NCBI GenBank assembly: GCA_014189895.1
Contig: BJFQ01000002.1
Location: forward strand, 30,391-94,390
Length of the DNA stretch: 64,000 nucleotides
From: Acidobacteriota bacterium
GTDB taxonomy: Bacteria > Acidobacteriota > Holophagae > Holophagales > Holophagaceae
Reading direction: 5' to 3'
Position numbers and translations under genes: made by a program. Positions 53,746-61,540 of the stretch are shown here, piece after piece. A model generated the notes under the pieces. It was given only the letters and a program-made list of their open reading frames with translations, searched no databases and had not been told where the DNA came from. Positions within the stretch are counted from its first letter, which is position 1. Each line of letters opens with the position of its first letter.

Positions 53746-54750
53746 TTATTTAGGAAATGGAATTCGGCATTCCAGTTGACCTTGACATAATCCATCCCAT
53801 ACGACCGTCTTACCAGTATTGAAAGCTTTGACGATCGTTCCTTTTCCGCCGGAAACTAAATCACCTGCTAGATAAAGACCTGGTATCCCAGTCTCGTAAG
53901 CATGAGAAGTTGTCGGATCTTTTCCCTCCACAGTGACCCCCACCTTTTTCAAGAAGGCTTCGGGGGTTGTTCCTCCAATAGCGTAAAGGATATGATCGTA
54001 TTTTTTCAGAGTCTGATCTTTAAAAAGGATCTCAATTCTAGGATGGTCTTGTCGATCTCGCACTTGGGCTACCTCGGATTGAAGCAATATTTCTATTTGT
54101 TGGTTCTTTTTAAGTTCAGACACGATCCTCCTGTTGACCTCATTCGCTTTTGTAAATTCTCCTCCTCGGTAAGAAAGGGTTACCTGATGGTCACTGTATA
54201 GATATTGAGCATATTCGAGCGCAGTATTCCCGCCTCCGATGATCAGTACATGGCTACTCGTAGGAATTTGTTGGGATAGGTCAAACCAAATATTCTGCTT
54301 CAGCGAAGAGGGAAGGTGGTAGTTGGGTTTATTAGGTCGTCCATAGACGCCAATTGCGATAACGACGGTACGCGCCTTCCACTGTCGTTTTTGTAGATCG
54401 GTGATAACAAACAAATCATGAGCAACTTGTTCAATGTGATCGACCTCAGTGTTAGCAATAATCTGGAGTTCGTATTCTTCGATGAATTGATCCATAGTTT
54501 TTAAGACGCTCTCCCGAGTCCCGTCCACAATGCAGACCGAACCCTCGCATACAACATCTTGGCCTAGGTAGACTTTGTCGACACGCTTTCCAGGGGTGTA
54601 GAGTTTTTCAATGGAGTAACTGTGACGAGGACCCTTTTCGATAAGCAATACCTTTTGAATACCTACTCTTTTCGATTCGACTGCAGTCGCTATCCCTGCC
54701 GGTCCCGCGCCGACAATGATCAAATCTAAAATTTCACTCTCTGCCATCAT
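53746..54750 (-). CDS. ypdA: YpdA-like FAD/NAD(P) flavoprotein
   Basis: The 334-residue flavoprotein has two nucleotide-binding loops: VGAGPAGIATAVE (FAD) and IIGGGNTALEYAQYL (NADPH), and a late GLYLAGDLVSGGKGT. It resembles a thioredoxin reductase but lacks the CxxC redox pair, as in YpdA, the proposed bacillithiol disulfide reductase. Presence suggests that the cell uses bacillithiol or another low-molecular-weight thiol; the bshABC genes are not visible here. It is divergent from the amidase and lies upstream of the zinc ribbon (45 bases). Confidence 0.85.
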   Translation of the reverse strand: MMAESEILDLIIVGAGPAGIATAVESKRVGIQKVLLIEKGPRHSYSIEKLYTPGKRVDKVYLGQDVVCEGSVCIVDGTRESVLKTMDQFIEEYELQIIANTEVDHIEQVAHDLFVITDLQKRQWKARTVVIAIGVYGRPNKPNYHLPSSLKQNIWFDLSQQIPTSSHVLIIGGGNTALEYAQYLYSDHQVTLSYRGGEFTKANEVNRRIVSELKKNQQIEILLQSEVAQVRDRQDHPRIEILFKDQTLKKYDHILYAIGGTTPEAFLKKVGVTVEGKDPTTSHAYETGIPGLYLAGDLVSGGKGTIVKAFNTGKTVVWDGLCQGQLECRIPFPK

Positions 54751-54797
54751 AAAGATATGATGAGGTCTCAGGATTATTTTGCAATGAGGAGTTTTAT

Positions 54798-56471
54798 TTG
54801 AAGGTGAAGGGAAGGCCCCTGGTTTTACTCTTGTTGCTGCTAGGCTCCCATTGGATCCTTGGACAACAGGCGTCTATGACTGTTAAAGGGAATCTCCCCA
54901 CGGGCTCACAAGCCCTTGTTTGGTTTAAACCCAACGAAGGAATTATGGTTCAGGGCCGGGCGGTCCCCAAAGGTTTTTTGAAGCCCGGAGTAGCAATAGA
55001 GACCTGGATAGACTATCGAGATCTTAATTCGGACGGGAAGCGGTGGGCCCTCTTGGTTTTATTCCCAAGAGATGAATGGAGAGAAAATCAAGTTATCCAT
55101 CAAGTCGTCTACCCAAAACTGGAAACAGTTTGGCTTATTAGCACTTTCTTTACAGGCCACGGTCAAAATTATGATGAATTGATGTCAATCAATCCCCGAT
55201 TGCCAGAAAAAGTTAGATTAGGAGATCGATGGGTTATTCCACGAGAGCTTTTAGCAAAGGAATTAGGTGGACTGAAAATCAGGCCCAATAGATCTCGCCC
55301 CGAAGATAGTCTCGATGACGAAGCTAAAATTGAGGCTTATAGGAAACTTCTTACGTACGAATTAAAGAATGATGAAAAATACGCGGTCTACCATTTGCGA
55401 AAAGGCGAGGCAATTTATTCAGATGTAGTCCTCAGATATACAGACCGGGTTTATCCCCTCGAAGTGAATGCACTTTCTCTCCTCATAGCCAAAAAGAGTG
55501 GAATCAGGGATGTACGAAGTATTAAGCCAGGACAATCTTTACTGATTCCTATCGATTATCTCGCTAGCCCCTTCCAACCAGAAGGATCATTGGCGCTTAA
55601 AGATGAAAAACAAATAAGAGACGAAATCAAGCGCACTGAATCGCTTTCTGCAAGTCCAAATCTGAAGGGGGTAGAAATCATTCTTGATGCTGGGCATGGA
55701 GGTATTGATCCGGGAGCTTCAGCAAATGGACTATGGGAATCTGACTTTGTCTATGACATCGCGAATAGAGTCAGAAGTCAGTTGCTAAAAGAAACTGAGG
55801 CCACGGTTAAAAATACCATCTCGTACCCTAGGATTAGAAATTCTATCAGAAGTCGAATTAAAAGAATTTCTCCCTCAGCGGAAATTCTTACCACGCCACC
55901 CTATCGTAATGACGGAGAGAACCCTAGTTCAGTTGGTGTGCACCTCCGGTGGATACTAAGCAACTCCTGGACAAGTAAATTCATAAGTAATAAAGGGGAT
56001 GATAAAAAAACGCTATTTATTTCTTTTCACGCTGATAGCCTTCATCCTTCAGCTTCGGGAACGATGGTTTATGTTCCAGGATCATCAGGAGTTCCCGACC
56101 GTTTTCGAATAAGGGGCCTAAAAGGGGTTCAAGTTAATGAACTGCCTAAATATGGATCGGTAACGTTTACTCCCCAGGAGCGTTTCCTTGGAGAAGTTAG
56201 AAGTCGTCAATTTTCAGAAATCTTGATTAAAAACTTAGCGCAGAATCAACTGCCTATTCACCAAAATCGAGCCATAAGAAATATCATTCAAAGAGAAGGA
56301 ACAGCTTTTGTGCCTGCAGTAATCCGCTATAACAAATCTTCTACAAAGGTTCTTATCGAAGTAGCTAATCTCAATAATCCTGTCGATGCAGAAAATCTGT
56401 CCGACCCCGAGTTTAGGTCGAGGTTTGCCGAAAGCGTATGCCAAGCAATTAAAGCTTACTTCAAGAACTAA
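54798..56471 (+). CDS. N-acetylmuramoyl-L-alanine amidase with LysM-like domains
   Basis: The 557-residue secreted protein has a signal peptide (to about residue 21, then QQ), two LysM-like segments for glycan binding (around TGHGQNYDELMSINPRLP and YHLRKGEAIYSDVVLRYTD) and a C-terminal Amidase_3 domain with zinc/catalytic residues in LDAGHGGIDPGAS, ANGLWESDFVYDI, SFHADSLHPSASG and VLIEVANLNN. It cleaves the bond between muramic acid and stem peptide, usually for cell separation or wall remodelling. The start is TTG with GAGGA seven bases upstream; an in-frame GTG lies two codons on. The stop shares four bases with purK. Confidence 0.92.
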   Translation: MKVKGRPLVLLLLLLGSHWILGQQASMTVKGNLPTGSQALVWFKPNEGIMVQGRAVPKGFLKPGVAIETWIDYRDLNSDGKRWALLVLFPRDEWRENQVIHQVVYPKLETVWLISTFFTGHGQNYDELMSINPRLPEKVRLGDRWVIPRELLAKELGGLKIRPNRSRPEDSLDDEAKIEAYRKLLTYELKNDEKYAVYHLRKGEAIYSDVVLRYTDRVYPLEVNALSLLIAKKSGIRDVRSIKPGQSLLIPIDYLASPFQPEGSLALKDEKQIRDEIKRTESLSASPNLKGVEIILDAGHGGIDPGASANGLWESDFVYDIANRVRSQLLKETEATVKNTISYPRIRNSIRSRIKRISPSAEILTTPPYRNDGENPSSVGVHLRWILSNSWTSKFISNKGDDKKTLFISFHADSLHPSASGTMVYVPGSSGVPDRFRIRGLKGVQVNELPKYGSVTFTPQERFLGEVRSRQFSEILIKNLAQNQLPIHQNRAIRNIIQREGTAFVPAVIRYNKSSTKVLIEVANLNNPVDAENLSDPEFRSRFAESVCQAIKAYFKN

Positions 56472-57604
56472 TTCGATAGACGATGTCTGAGGGCCCTCAG
56501 GGTGGTTAAGGCCTGATTGGGATCTCGATGAAGGGAAGTCAAATGACCCATCTTCCTGCCCCTTTTGGCCGTCTTTTTCCCATAAAGATGAAGAAAGGTT
56601 TCTGGTATCTTTGATGCCAGGTTCCAATTGGGCTCATCTTTAGATCCTAACCAAAGTTCACCAAGAAGATTGATCATGGCGCCCGGTTTGATAACGCTGA
56701 CAGATTCCATAGGCTGACTCGTTAAAATCAATGCTAGTTGTTTAAATTGACTTGTTTCAGAAGCCTCAATCGTTACATGACCAGAATTATGCGGACGGGG
56801 AGCTAGTTCGTTCACCAAAACGCGCCCATCTGGCATAAGAAAAAATTCAATAGTGAGAAGCCCCACAACATTCGTAGACTCCATAATTTTTCGACCTATA
56901 GACAAAGCAGATTGGGCAGACTTAGCGGGAAGGAACCCTGGATAGAGGGTGCTTTCGAGAATATGGTTTTCATGATAATTAACAAAAGGATCCCAAAAGG
57001 ACAAGTTCCCAAGAGTGTCTCGAGCTCCGATTAGACTGAATTCCTGAGTGAAGGTAACCCATTGTTCAAGGACTCCCGGTTGGCCTTCTAATCCCTCGAA
57101 ACACTCTTTTAAATAAGTGGGTTCAAACGATGATAATTTAATTTGGCCACGCCCATCATAACCCATTGAAGATGTTTTAAGGACCGAAGGGACGCCCATA
57201 GTCCCAGCACCGCTTATGAGGTCATCGAGGGTATGAATTTCTGACCACCTAGCAGTAGGGATATCAATAGAATTGAGATATCCTTTTTCGCGAATGCGAT
57301 CCTGAGAGATAAATAAAATCCTGGGCGAAGGATATATCTTCTTGGTCTTTTCAATAGCAATAAGGGTCTCAGAAGATATATTTTCAAATTCGAATGTAAG
57401 AATCTCGATATCGGTAACGAATTCAAGGATGGCCTGATGATCAGAAAAGGACCCTATGACAAAACGATCTGCTCGGGATGCACACGGGCAATCTGGACTT
57501 GGATCGTAGACAGAAACTCTGACTCCTAATTGCTGCAAAGCTTCGCAAAGCATCAGTCCTAGTTGTCCACCCCCTAGAATCCCAATTCGTTCGGGACGCC
57601 CCAT
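56468..57604 (-). CDS. purK: N5-carboxyaminoimidazole ribonucleotide synthase
   Basis: The 378-residue ATP-grasp enzyme carboxylates AIR to N5-CAIR in purine synthesis. N-terminal GILGGGQLGLMLCEAL, the ATP-grasp segments SVLKTSSMGYDGRGQ and VLEQWVTFTQEFSLI, and the metal-binding late part VNELAPRPHNSGHVTIEA are clear. The frame is open five codons further, but GGAGG fits the ATG at 57604 (eight bases). No purE gene is adjacent. It is divergent from mogA (74 bases) and overlaps the amidase at its stop. Confidence 0.95.
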   Translation of the reverse strand: MGRPERIGILGGGQLGLMLCEALQQLGVRVSVYDPSPDCPCASRADRFVIGSFSDHQAILEFVTDIEILTFEFENISSETLIAIEKTKKIYPSPRILFISQDRIREKGYLNSIDIPTARWSEIHTLDDLISGAGTMGVPSVLKTSSMGYDGRGQIKLSSFEPTYLKECFEGLEGQPGVLEQWVTFTQEFSLIGARDTLGNLSFWDPFVNYHENHILESTLYPGFLPAKSAQSALSIGRKIMESTNVVGLLTIEFFLMPDGRVLVNELAPRPHNSGHVTIEASETSQFKQLALILTSQPMESVSVIKPGAMINLLGELWLGSKDEPNWNLASKIPETFLHLYGKKTAKRGRKMGHLTSLHRDPNQALTTLRALRHRLSN

Positions 57605-57678
57605 TATCAAAACCTCCAAAGAATTATTTTCTCACAAGACTGAAACTTTTATCCTTAAAGCGTTTATTCTAAGGAGGT

Positions 57679-58161
57679 ATGAAAGTGGCTCTCATTACTC
57701 TATCCGATCGGGCTTCCCAGGGTCTCTATGAGGACCTTTCTACACCCAAGTTGGAAAAATGGTTAGTAAATCATGGAGTTACCCATCTTGCTAAAGAACT
57801 TATTTCTGATGATAGGAATCAGCTTATGAATTCCCTAGGAATTCTCTTAAATCAGGATTTTGCCATAGTTCTTACGTGCGGTGGAACTGGTATCTCATCT
57901 CGCGACATCACCCCTGATGTAACAAAGGAGGTCATTGACAAGGAAATCCCTGGAATTGCAGATTTAATCCGATCTCAAAACACGCATCCCATGTCGGCAC
58001 TCAGTCGGGCCATTTGTGGATCCGTCAAAAAGACACTCATCCTTAATTTGAGCGGGAGCCCTCAGGGGGCCGTGGAACAACTTGAAGTGGCTTGGCCGGT
58101 TCTACTTCATGCCTGTGCAATTCTTAAAGGGGATAGAACATCTGGCAGTTCTTGTGATTAG
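57679..58161 (+). CDS. mogA: Molybdopterin adenylyltransferase
   Basis: The 160-residue protein has the MogA/MoaB fold signatures: LITLSDRASQG, LTCGGTGISSRDITPDVT and LNLSGSPQGAVEQL. It adenylates molybdopterin before molybdate insertion by MoeA (encoded at 33 kb). AAGGAGG is only one base from the ATG at 57679; the GTG two codons on (57685) has an ideal seven-base spacing and could be the true start. The next small gene overlaps its 3' end. Confidence 0.9.
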   Translation: MKVALITLSDRASQGLYEDLSTPKLEKWLVNHGVTHLAKELISDDRNQLMNSLGILLNQDFAIVLTCGGTGISSRDITPDVTKEVIDKEIPGIADLIRSQNTHPMSALSRAICGSVKKTLILNLSGSPQGAVEQLEVAWPVLLHACAILKGDRTSGSSCD

Positions 58162-58378
58162 CGCAACAGTCTTTGTTAAGAGAAATTACATTGGTTGGAT
58201 CCATCTCTGGAACAACCAAGAGGATTATGATCATGGAGAGCCCTCGGTTATTTTCTTCAATGGCAGTATTGATCCTCTTTGGCTCGAGATTTTAGAATCT
58301 CTTTCGAATGAGATTAAGGAAAACCTCGATAAAGGCCATGGAATGATCCTGACGGATCCCCGTTTTCTTAATTTCTAG
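58154..58378 (+). CDS. Uncharacterised small protein, about 74 aa
   Basis: The frame overlaps the mogA stop region and ends with TAG at 58376-58378. Starting at GTG 58154 it gives VISATVFVKRNYIGWIHLW..., then an acidic WNNQEDYDHGEPS stretch and an amphipathic helix LWLEILESLSNEIKENL. Codon and amino-acid composition look coding and there is no competing frame. No ribosome binding site is obvious, so translational coupling to mogA is likely. A longer reading to 58082 would lie within mogA and is not favoured. Function unknown. Confidence 0.55.
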   Translation: MISATVFVKRNYIGWIHLWNNQEDYDHGEPSVIFFNGSIDPLWLEILESLSNEIKENLDKGHGMILTDPRFLNF

Positions 58379-58424
58379 TTTTTAGGCCAAGTCACATAAG
58401 GATATTTAGGAGTATGATCGTCTA

Positions 58425-58934
58425 ATGTCCTTAAATACCCCGTCCTTACTTGTAGCCACTCCCTCCATGGGGGATGAACGCTTTAAACGTACCGTCATAT
58501 TGATGATTGAGCATAACGATCAGGGTTCTTTAGGCATTGTTATCAATAAACCTCTTCCAATTAGCCTCCAGACCATTGCCAAGGAGTCGGGATTACCCTG
58601 CGACCTCACACCCCAAGTAATGGCTTTCTATGGTGGCCCCGTGGAGCCTCAGCGGGGGATGGTTCTGGTCAAGGGAGGTCTCCCCATGCCCGAGGATACC
58701 GTTCTAGACTTTACCCATTTCATTTCTCCCCGTAAAGATTTATTGGAAACACTTATGGATGATGCCGCTCAAGAATTTCGATTGTACTTGGGTTATGCAG
58801 GATGGGGACCGGGTCAACTAGATTATGAAATTACAGAGGGAACCTGGGTTCTTAGACCCTTGATTTCAGAATGGCTCTTATCGAACAATCCGGCTTCTCT
58901 CTGGGAAGCTGTCCTTAGTGCTGAACTTCATTGA
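58425..58934 (+). CDS. yqgE: YqgE/AlgH family protein (UPF0301)
   Basis: The 169-residue protein has the family's conserved N-terminal LLVATPSMGDERFKRTVILMIEH, GSLGIVINKPL, FYGGPVEPQRGMVL and the GYAGWGPGQLDYEI segment. These alpha/beta proteins are widespread in diderms; a role in transcriptional regulation was proposed for AlgH in Pseudomonas, but biochemistry is unclear. Its TGA overlaps the TTG start of the photolyase gene, and it follows the small ORF by 46 bases. Confidence 0.95.
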   Translation: MSLNTPSLLVATPSMGDERFKRTVILMIEHNDQGSLGIVINKPLPISLQTIAKESGLPCDLTPQVMAFYGGPVEPQRGMVLVKGGLPMPEDTVLDFTHFISPRKDLLETLMDDAAQEFRLYLGYAGWGPGQLDYEITEGTWVLRPLISEWLLSNNPASLWEAVLSAELH

Positions 58935-60343
58935 AACGCCGGGTCCTTTGGTGGTTTCGAGGCAAGGATCTTCGCATTGAGGATCATCCATTTTTTGAAA
59001 CGATCAACCCTGATGACGAAATTGTTCCTCTCTTTATTGTAGACCCCTATTTCTTTGCCCCTGAACGAGCTCAGGAAATTCCCCATCGCATTCAATTCCT
59101 CTTAGAGTCCCTCGAAGAACTAAAGGTGGCCATTCATGGTCTAGGGTCAGAGTTAATCATTCGTCAAGGCAAAAGTTCAGATCTTATTCCTCAATTAGCT
59201 AAAGAATGGAAAATCGATCAAGTATTTTGCTGCCGATGGGTTGAACCCTTCGGCAGAGAAAGAGACCGGCGTATCGCAGATTGTCTTAAGGGCTATTCGA
59301 TCCCCATGACTCTGCTTGAGGGAGAGACCTTATTTCCACCAGGCTCTGTTCGTAATGGCTCCGGGCAAATGTTTAGAGTCTTTACACCCTTTTCTAAAGT
59401 TTGCTGGTCCCGAGGTATCCAAAGTAAAGAACTCCCTCCTTCTTCTTTACCCCCACTCCCGGAGGATATCGAGCCTCATTCTGTACCAGTACCAAGTCTC
59501 ACCCAATTGAAGATTGAAAGAAATCCAAATGTCCAAAAAGGAGGGTCGTCTGAGGGAAAAAAAATACTTCACACCTTCCTCACAGGCCCAGTTTCTAACT
59601 ATCCATCCATGAGGGATCGAATGGATCAACGAGGCACTTCAAGACTTAGTGCTCATATTAAGTTTGGAACTTTATCGATTCGAAGTATCTGGAAAATGAC
59701 AATTGCTTCTGGACTAACGGAGGCTTCGCGTAAGTTCTTAAATGAATTACTTTGGCGGGAGTTTAGCCACCATATGTTATGGGAATGGCCAGAATTACTT
59801 TCGACCCCTTTTCGTAAGGATTTTAAAGACTTTCCCTATTTGAATAATCAAGAAGATTGGGAAGCCTGGAAAGAAGGCAAGACTGGATATCCCATTATCG
59901 ATGCGGCTGCTCGAGAACTTCTTTCAACGGGATATGTTCATAACCGTGCCCGTATGATAAGTGCCAGTTTTCTAACCAAGCATCTCCTCATTGACTATAG
60001 GCTAGGAGAGCAACACTACCTTAAATACCTCACTGACGGAGATTGGGCTCAAAACAACTCAGGGTGGCAATGGAGTGCAGGGTGTGGGTGTGACGCCCAA
60101 CCTTGGTTTAGGATATTTAATCCCATTACTCAGGCCCTCAAGTTCGATCCTTCGGGGGAGTACGTTAGAAAATATATTCCTGAACTCTCTAAGGTATCGA
60201 ATGAATGGATTCATACACCATGGCTAGCTCCCAACGATCAGAGAGATCAGTGGAATTATCCCAATCCTATTATTGGACTCGACGAAGGGCGTCAAAGATT
60301 CTTGGCAGCTGCCAAGATGCACCTAAAGAGAGATACCCCCTAG
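58931..60343 (+). CDS. phrB: Deoxyribodipyrimidine photolyase
   Basis: The 470-residue flavoprotein has the antenna-binding N-terminal Rossmann domain (LWWFRGKDLRIEDHP) and a C-terminal FAD domain with FLNELLWREFSHHM, HNRARMISASFLTKHL, DGDWAQNNSGWQWSAGCG and PWFRIFNPITQ. These match class I CPD photolyases, which repair UV dimers using blue light. A cryptochrome role cannot be excluded from sequence, but the repair motifs (WAQNNSGWQW) are intact. Starts with TTG inside the yqgE stop (TTGA). The stop shares four bases with the opposing SDR. Confidence 0.94.
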   Translation: MKRRVLWWFRGKDLRIEDHPFFETINPDDEIVPLFIVDPYFFAPERAQEIPHRIQFLLESLEELKVAIHGLGSELIIRQGKSSDLIPQLAKEWKIDQVFCCRWVEPFGRERDRRIADCLKGYSIPMTLLEGETLFPPGSVRNGSGQMFRVFTPFSKVCWSRGIQSKELPPSSLPPLPEDIEPHSVPVPSLTQLKIERNPNVQKGGSSEGKKILHTFLTGPVSNYPSMRDRMDQRGTSRLSAHIKFGTLSIRSIWKMTIASGLTEASRKFLNELLWREFSHHMLWEWPELLSTPFRKDFKDFPYLNNQEDWEAWKEGKTGYPIIDAAARELLSTGYVHNRARMISASFLTKHLLIDYRLGEQHYLKYLTDGDWAQNNSGWQWSAGCGCDAQPWFRIFNPITQALKFDPSGEYVRKYIPELSKVSNEWIHTPWLAPNDQRDQWNYPNPIIGLDEGRQRFLAAAKMHLKRDTP

Positions 60344-61170
60344 GTTTTAGAGCCCCTCATGGCCTTCATAAGGGCAAGCATTGGTCCGGGGAGATCGTTT
60401 GGATCCCATCCGAAGACTCCGCCGTTCAGCCATTGAGCTCCATCGACATCTAGGTCGGCACCAGAGATCCAAGAAGCTTGGGGTGACGCTAAGAAAAGAG
60501 CTGCTTGAGCGATATCTCTTACTTCACCAATCCGCCCGAGGGGAATGGTAGATTTCATTCGTTTTTCAGCACCTGGAAAACTCCATAGGTTCTTGTCAGT
60601 ACCTTCAGTATGAATAGGCCCAGGCGAAATTGAATTACATCGGATACCGAAACGACCCCATTCGGCTGCCAAGGTTCTCATGATCGCTAGAACCCCTGCC
60701 TTACTAGCTGCACTATGGATAGTCCCGGGTTGGCCACTTTGTGCATAAGCAGCAATGATAGATGTGATCGACCCTGGGCGCTTGTCTTCGATCTGGATTT
60801 TTCCGAAAGCTTGCGAGGCAAAAAAAGTACCATCCATATTAATCTCTGTGACCGCCTTCCATGCCCGAGGAGAAAGTTCGATACTAGGTGCAATAAAATT
60901 TCCAGCTGCATTGCAGATTAATGCATCAAGCTGACCAAATTTCTCACGAGCTTTTTGTAGCCATAAATCAACCGATTCATAATTCCTGACATCCACGCTT
61001 TGAATATAGACGGCAGCCCCCGAGGCCTTAGCCTTCTCAGCTACTTGTTCAAGCTTCTCAATCCTGCGACCGCATATAGCTATGTCATAACCTGATTCTG
61101 CGAAGAGAAGAGCCATACCTTCACCTAAACCACTTCCTCCTCCGGTAATTGCAACGACAGGGCGGGACAT
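60340..61170 (-). CDS. SDR, 2,4-dienoyl-CoA reductase-like
   Basis: The 276-residue SDR has TGGGSGLGEGMA and ALICNAAGNFIAP. The usual catalytic Tyr four residues before Lys is Ser (HSAASKAG), exactly as in mitochondrial-type 2,4-dienoyl-CoA reductases, and the following AAEWGRFGIRCNSISPGPIHTEG also matches that group. It would reduce dienoyl-CoA produced during unsaturated fatty acid oxidation, complementing the acyl-CoA dehydrogenase at 30 kb. GAGAATCTCCTG upstream is not a clear ribosome binding site. Function is inferred by family pattern. Confidence 0.85.
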   Translation of the reverse strand: MSRPVVAITGGGSGLGEGMALLFAESGYDIAICGRRIEKLEQVAEKAKASGAAVYIQSVDVRNYESVDLWLQKAREKFGQLDALICNAAGNFIAPSIELSPRAWKAVTEINMDGTFFASQAFGKIQIEDKRPGSITSIIAAYAQSGQPGTIHSAASKAGVLAIMRTLAAEWGRFGIRCNSISPGPIHTEGTDKNLWSFPGAEKRMKSTIPLGRIGEVRDIAQAALFLASPQASWISGADLDVDGAQWLNGGVFGWDPNDLPGPMLALMKAMRGSKT

Positions 61171-61240
61171 GAGAATCTCCTGTTAAACTAACCTTTTTAC
61201 AACTTCATCAGATTACACGCTTTCTTTTTAAAAGGTAACC

Positions 61241-61528
61241 ATGTTCAAAATTAAAGTTGTAAATTTAAAGGGTTCAGACGAAGTCTCCTGTGAGAATGAG
61301 ATTTCAATTCTTTTGGCCTCTCGGTCAACAAAGATAGAATTGACCCACCGGTGTGGAGGTCATGCAAGATGCGGAACTTGCCTGGTGACCATTCGACAAG
61401 GCCTAGAGCACCTCAGTCCAGCAGGAGCTTCTGAGATGAAAATCTTGAAAACACTTAAAGCTAAAGATAATCAACGATTAGCTTGTCAGGCTTGGGCTAA
61501 GTCGGATGTTGAATGCTTTCAGGGGTAA
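61241..61528 (+). CDS. 2Fe-2S ferredoxin
   Basis: The 95-residue protein has Cys38, Cys44, Cys47 and Cys82 in the CX5CX2CX34C plant/bacterial ferredoxin pattern (HRCGGHARCGTCLV ... RLACQAW), which holds one 2Fe-2S cluster. The region between is typical of the beta-grasp fold. It is an electron carrier; the partner is unknown. AAAAGG lies before the ATG. It is a single plus-strand gene between two minus-strand genes, 12 bases from the next stop. Confidence 0.93.
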   Translation: MFKIKVVNLKGSDEVSCENEISILLASRSTKIELTHRCGGHARCGTCLVTIRQGLEHLSPAGASEMKILKTLKAKDNQRLACQAWAKSDVECFQG

Positions 61529-61540
61529 ACTCTCCATATC

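Noticed and set aside
56235..56627. 130-codon minus frame at the amidase/purK junction
   Set aside because: It spans the ends of two solid genes in a different frame and is not supported by a start signal.
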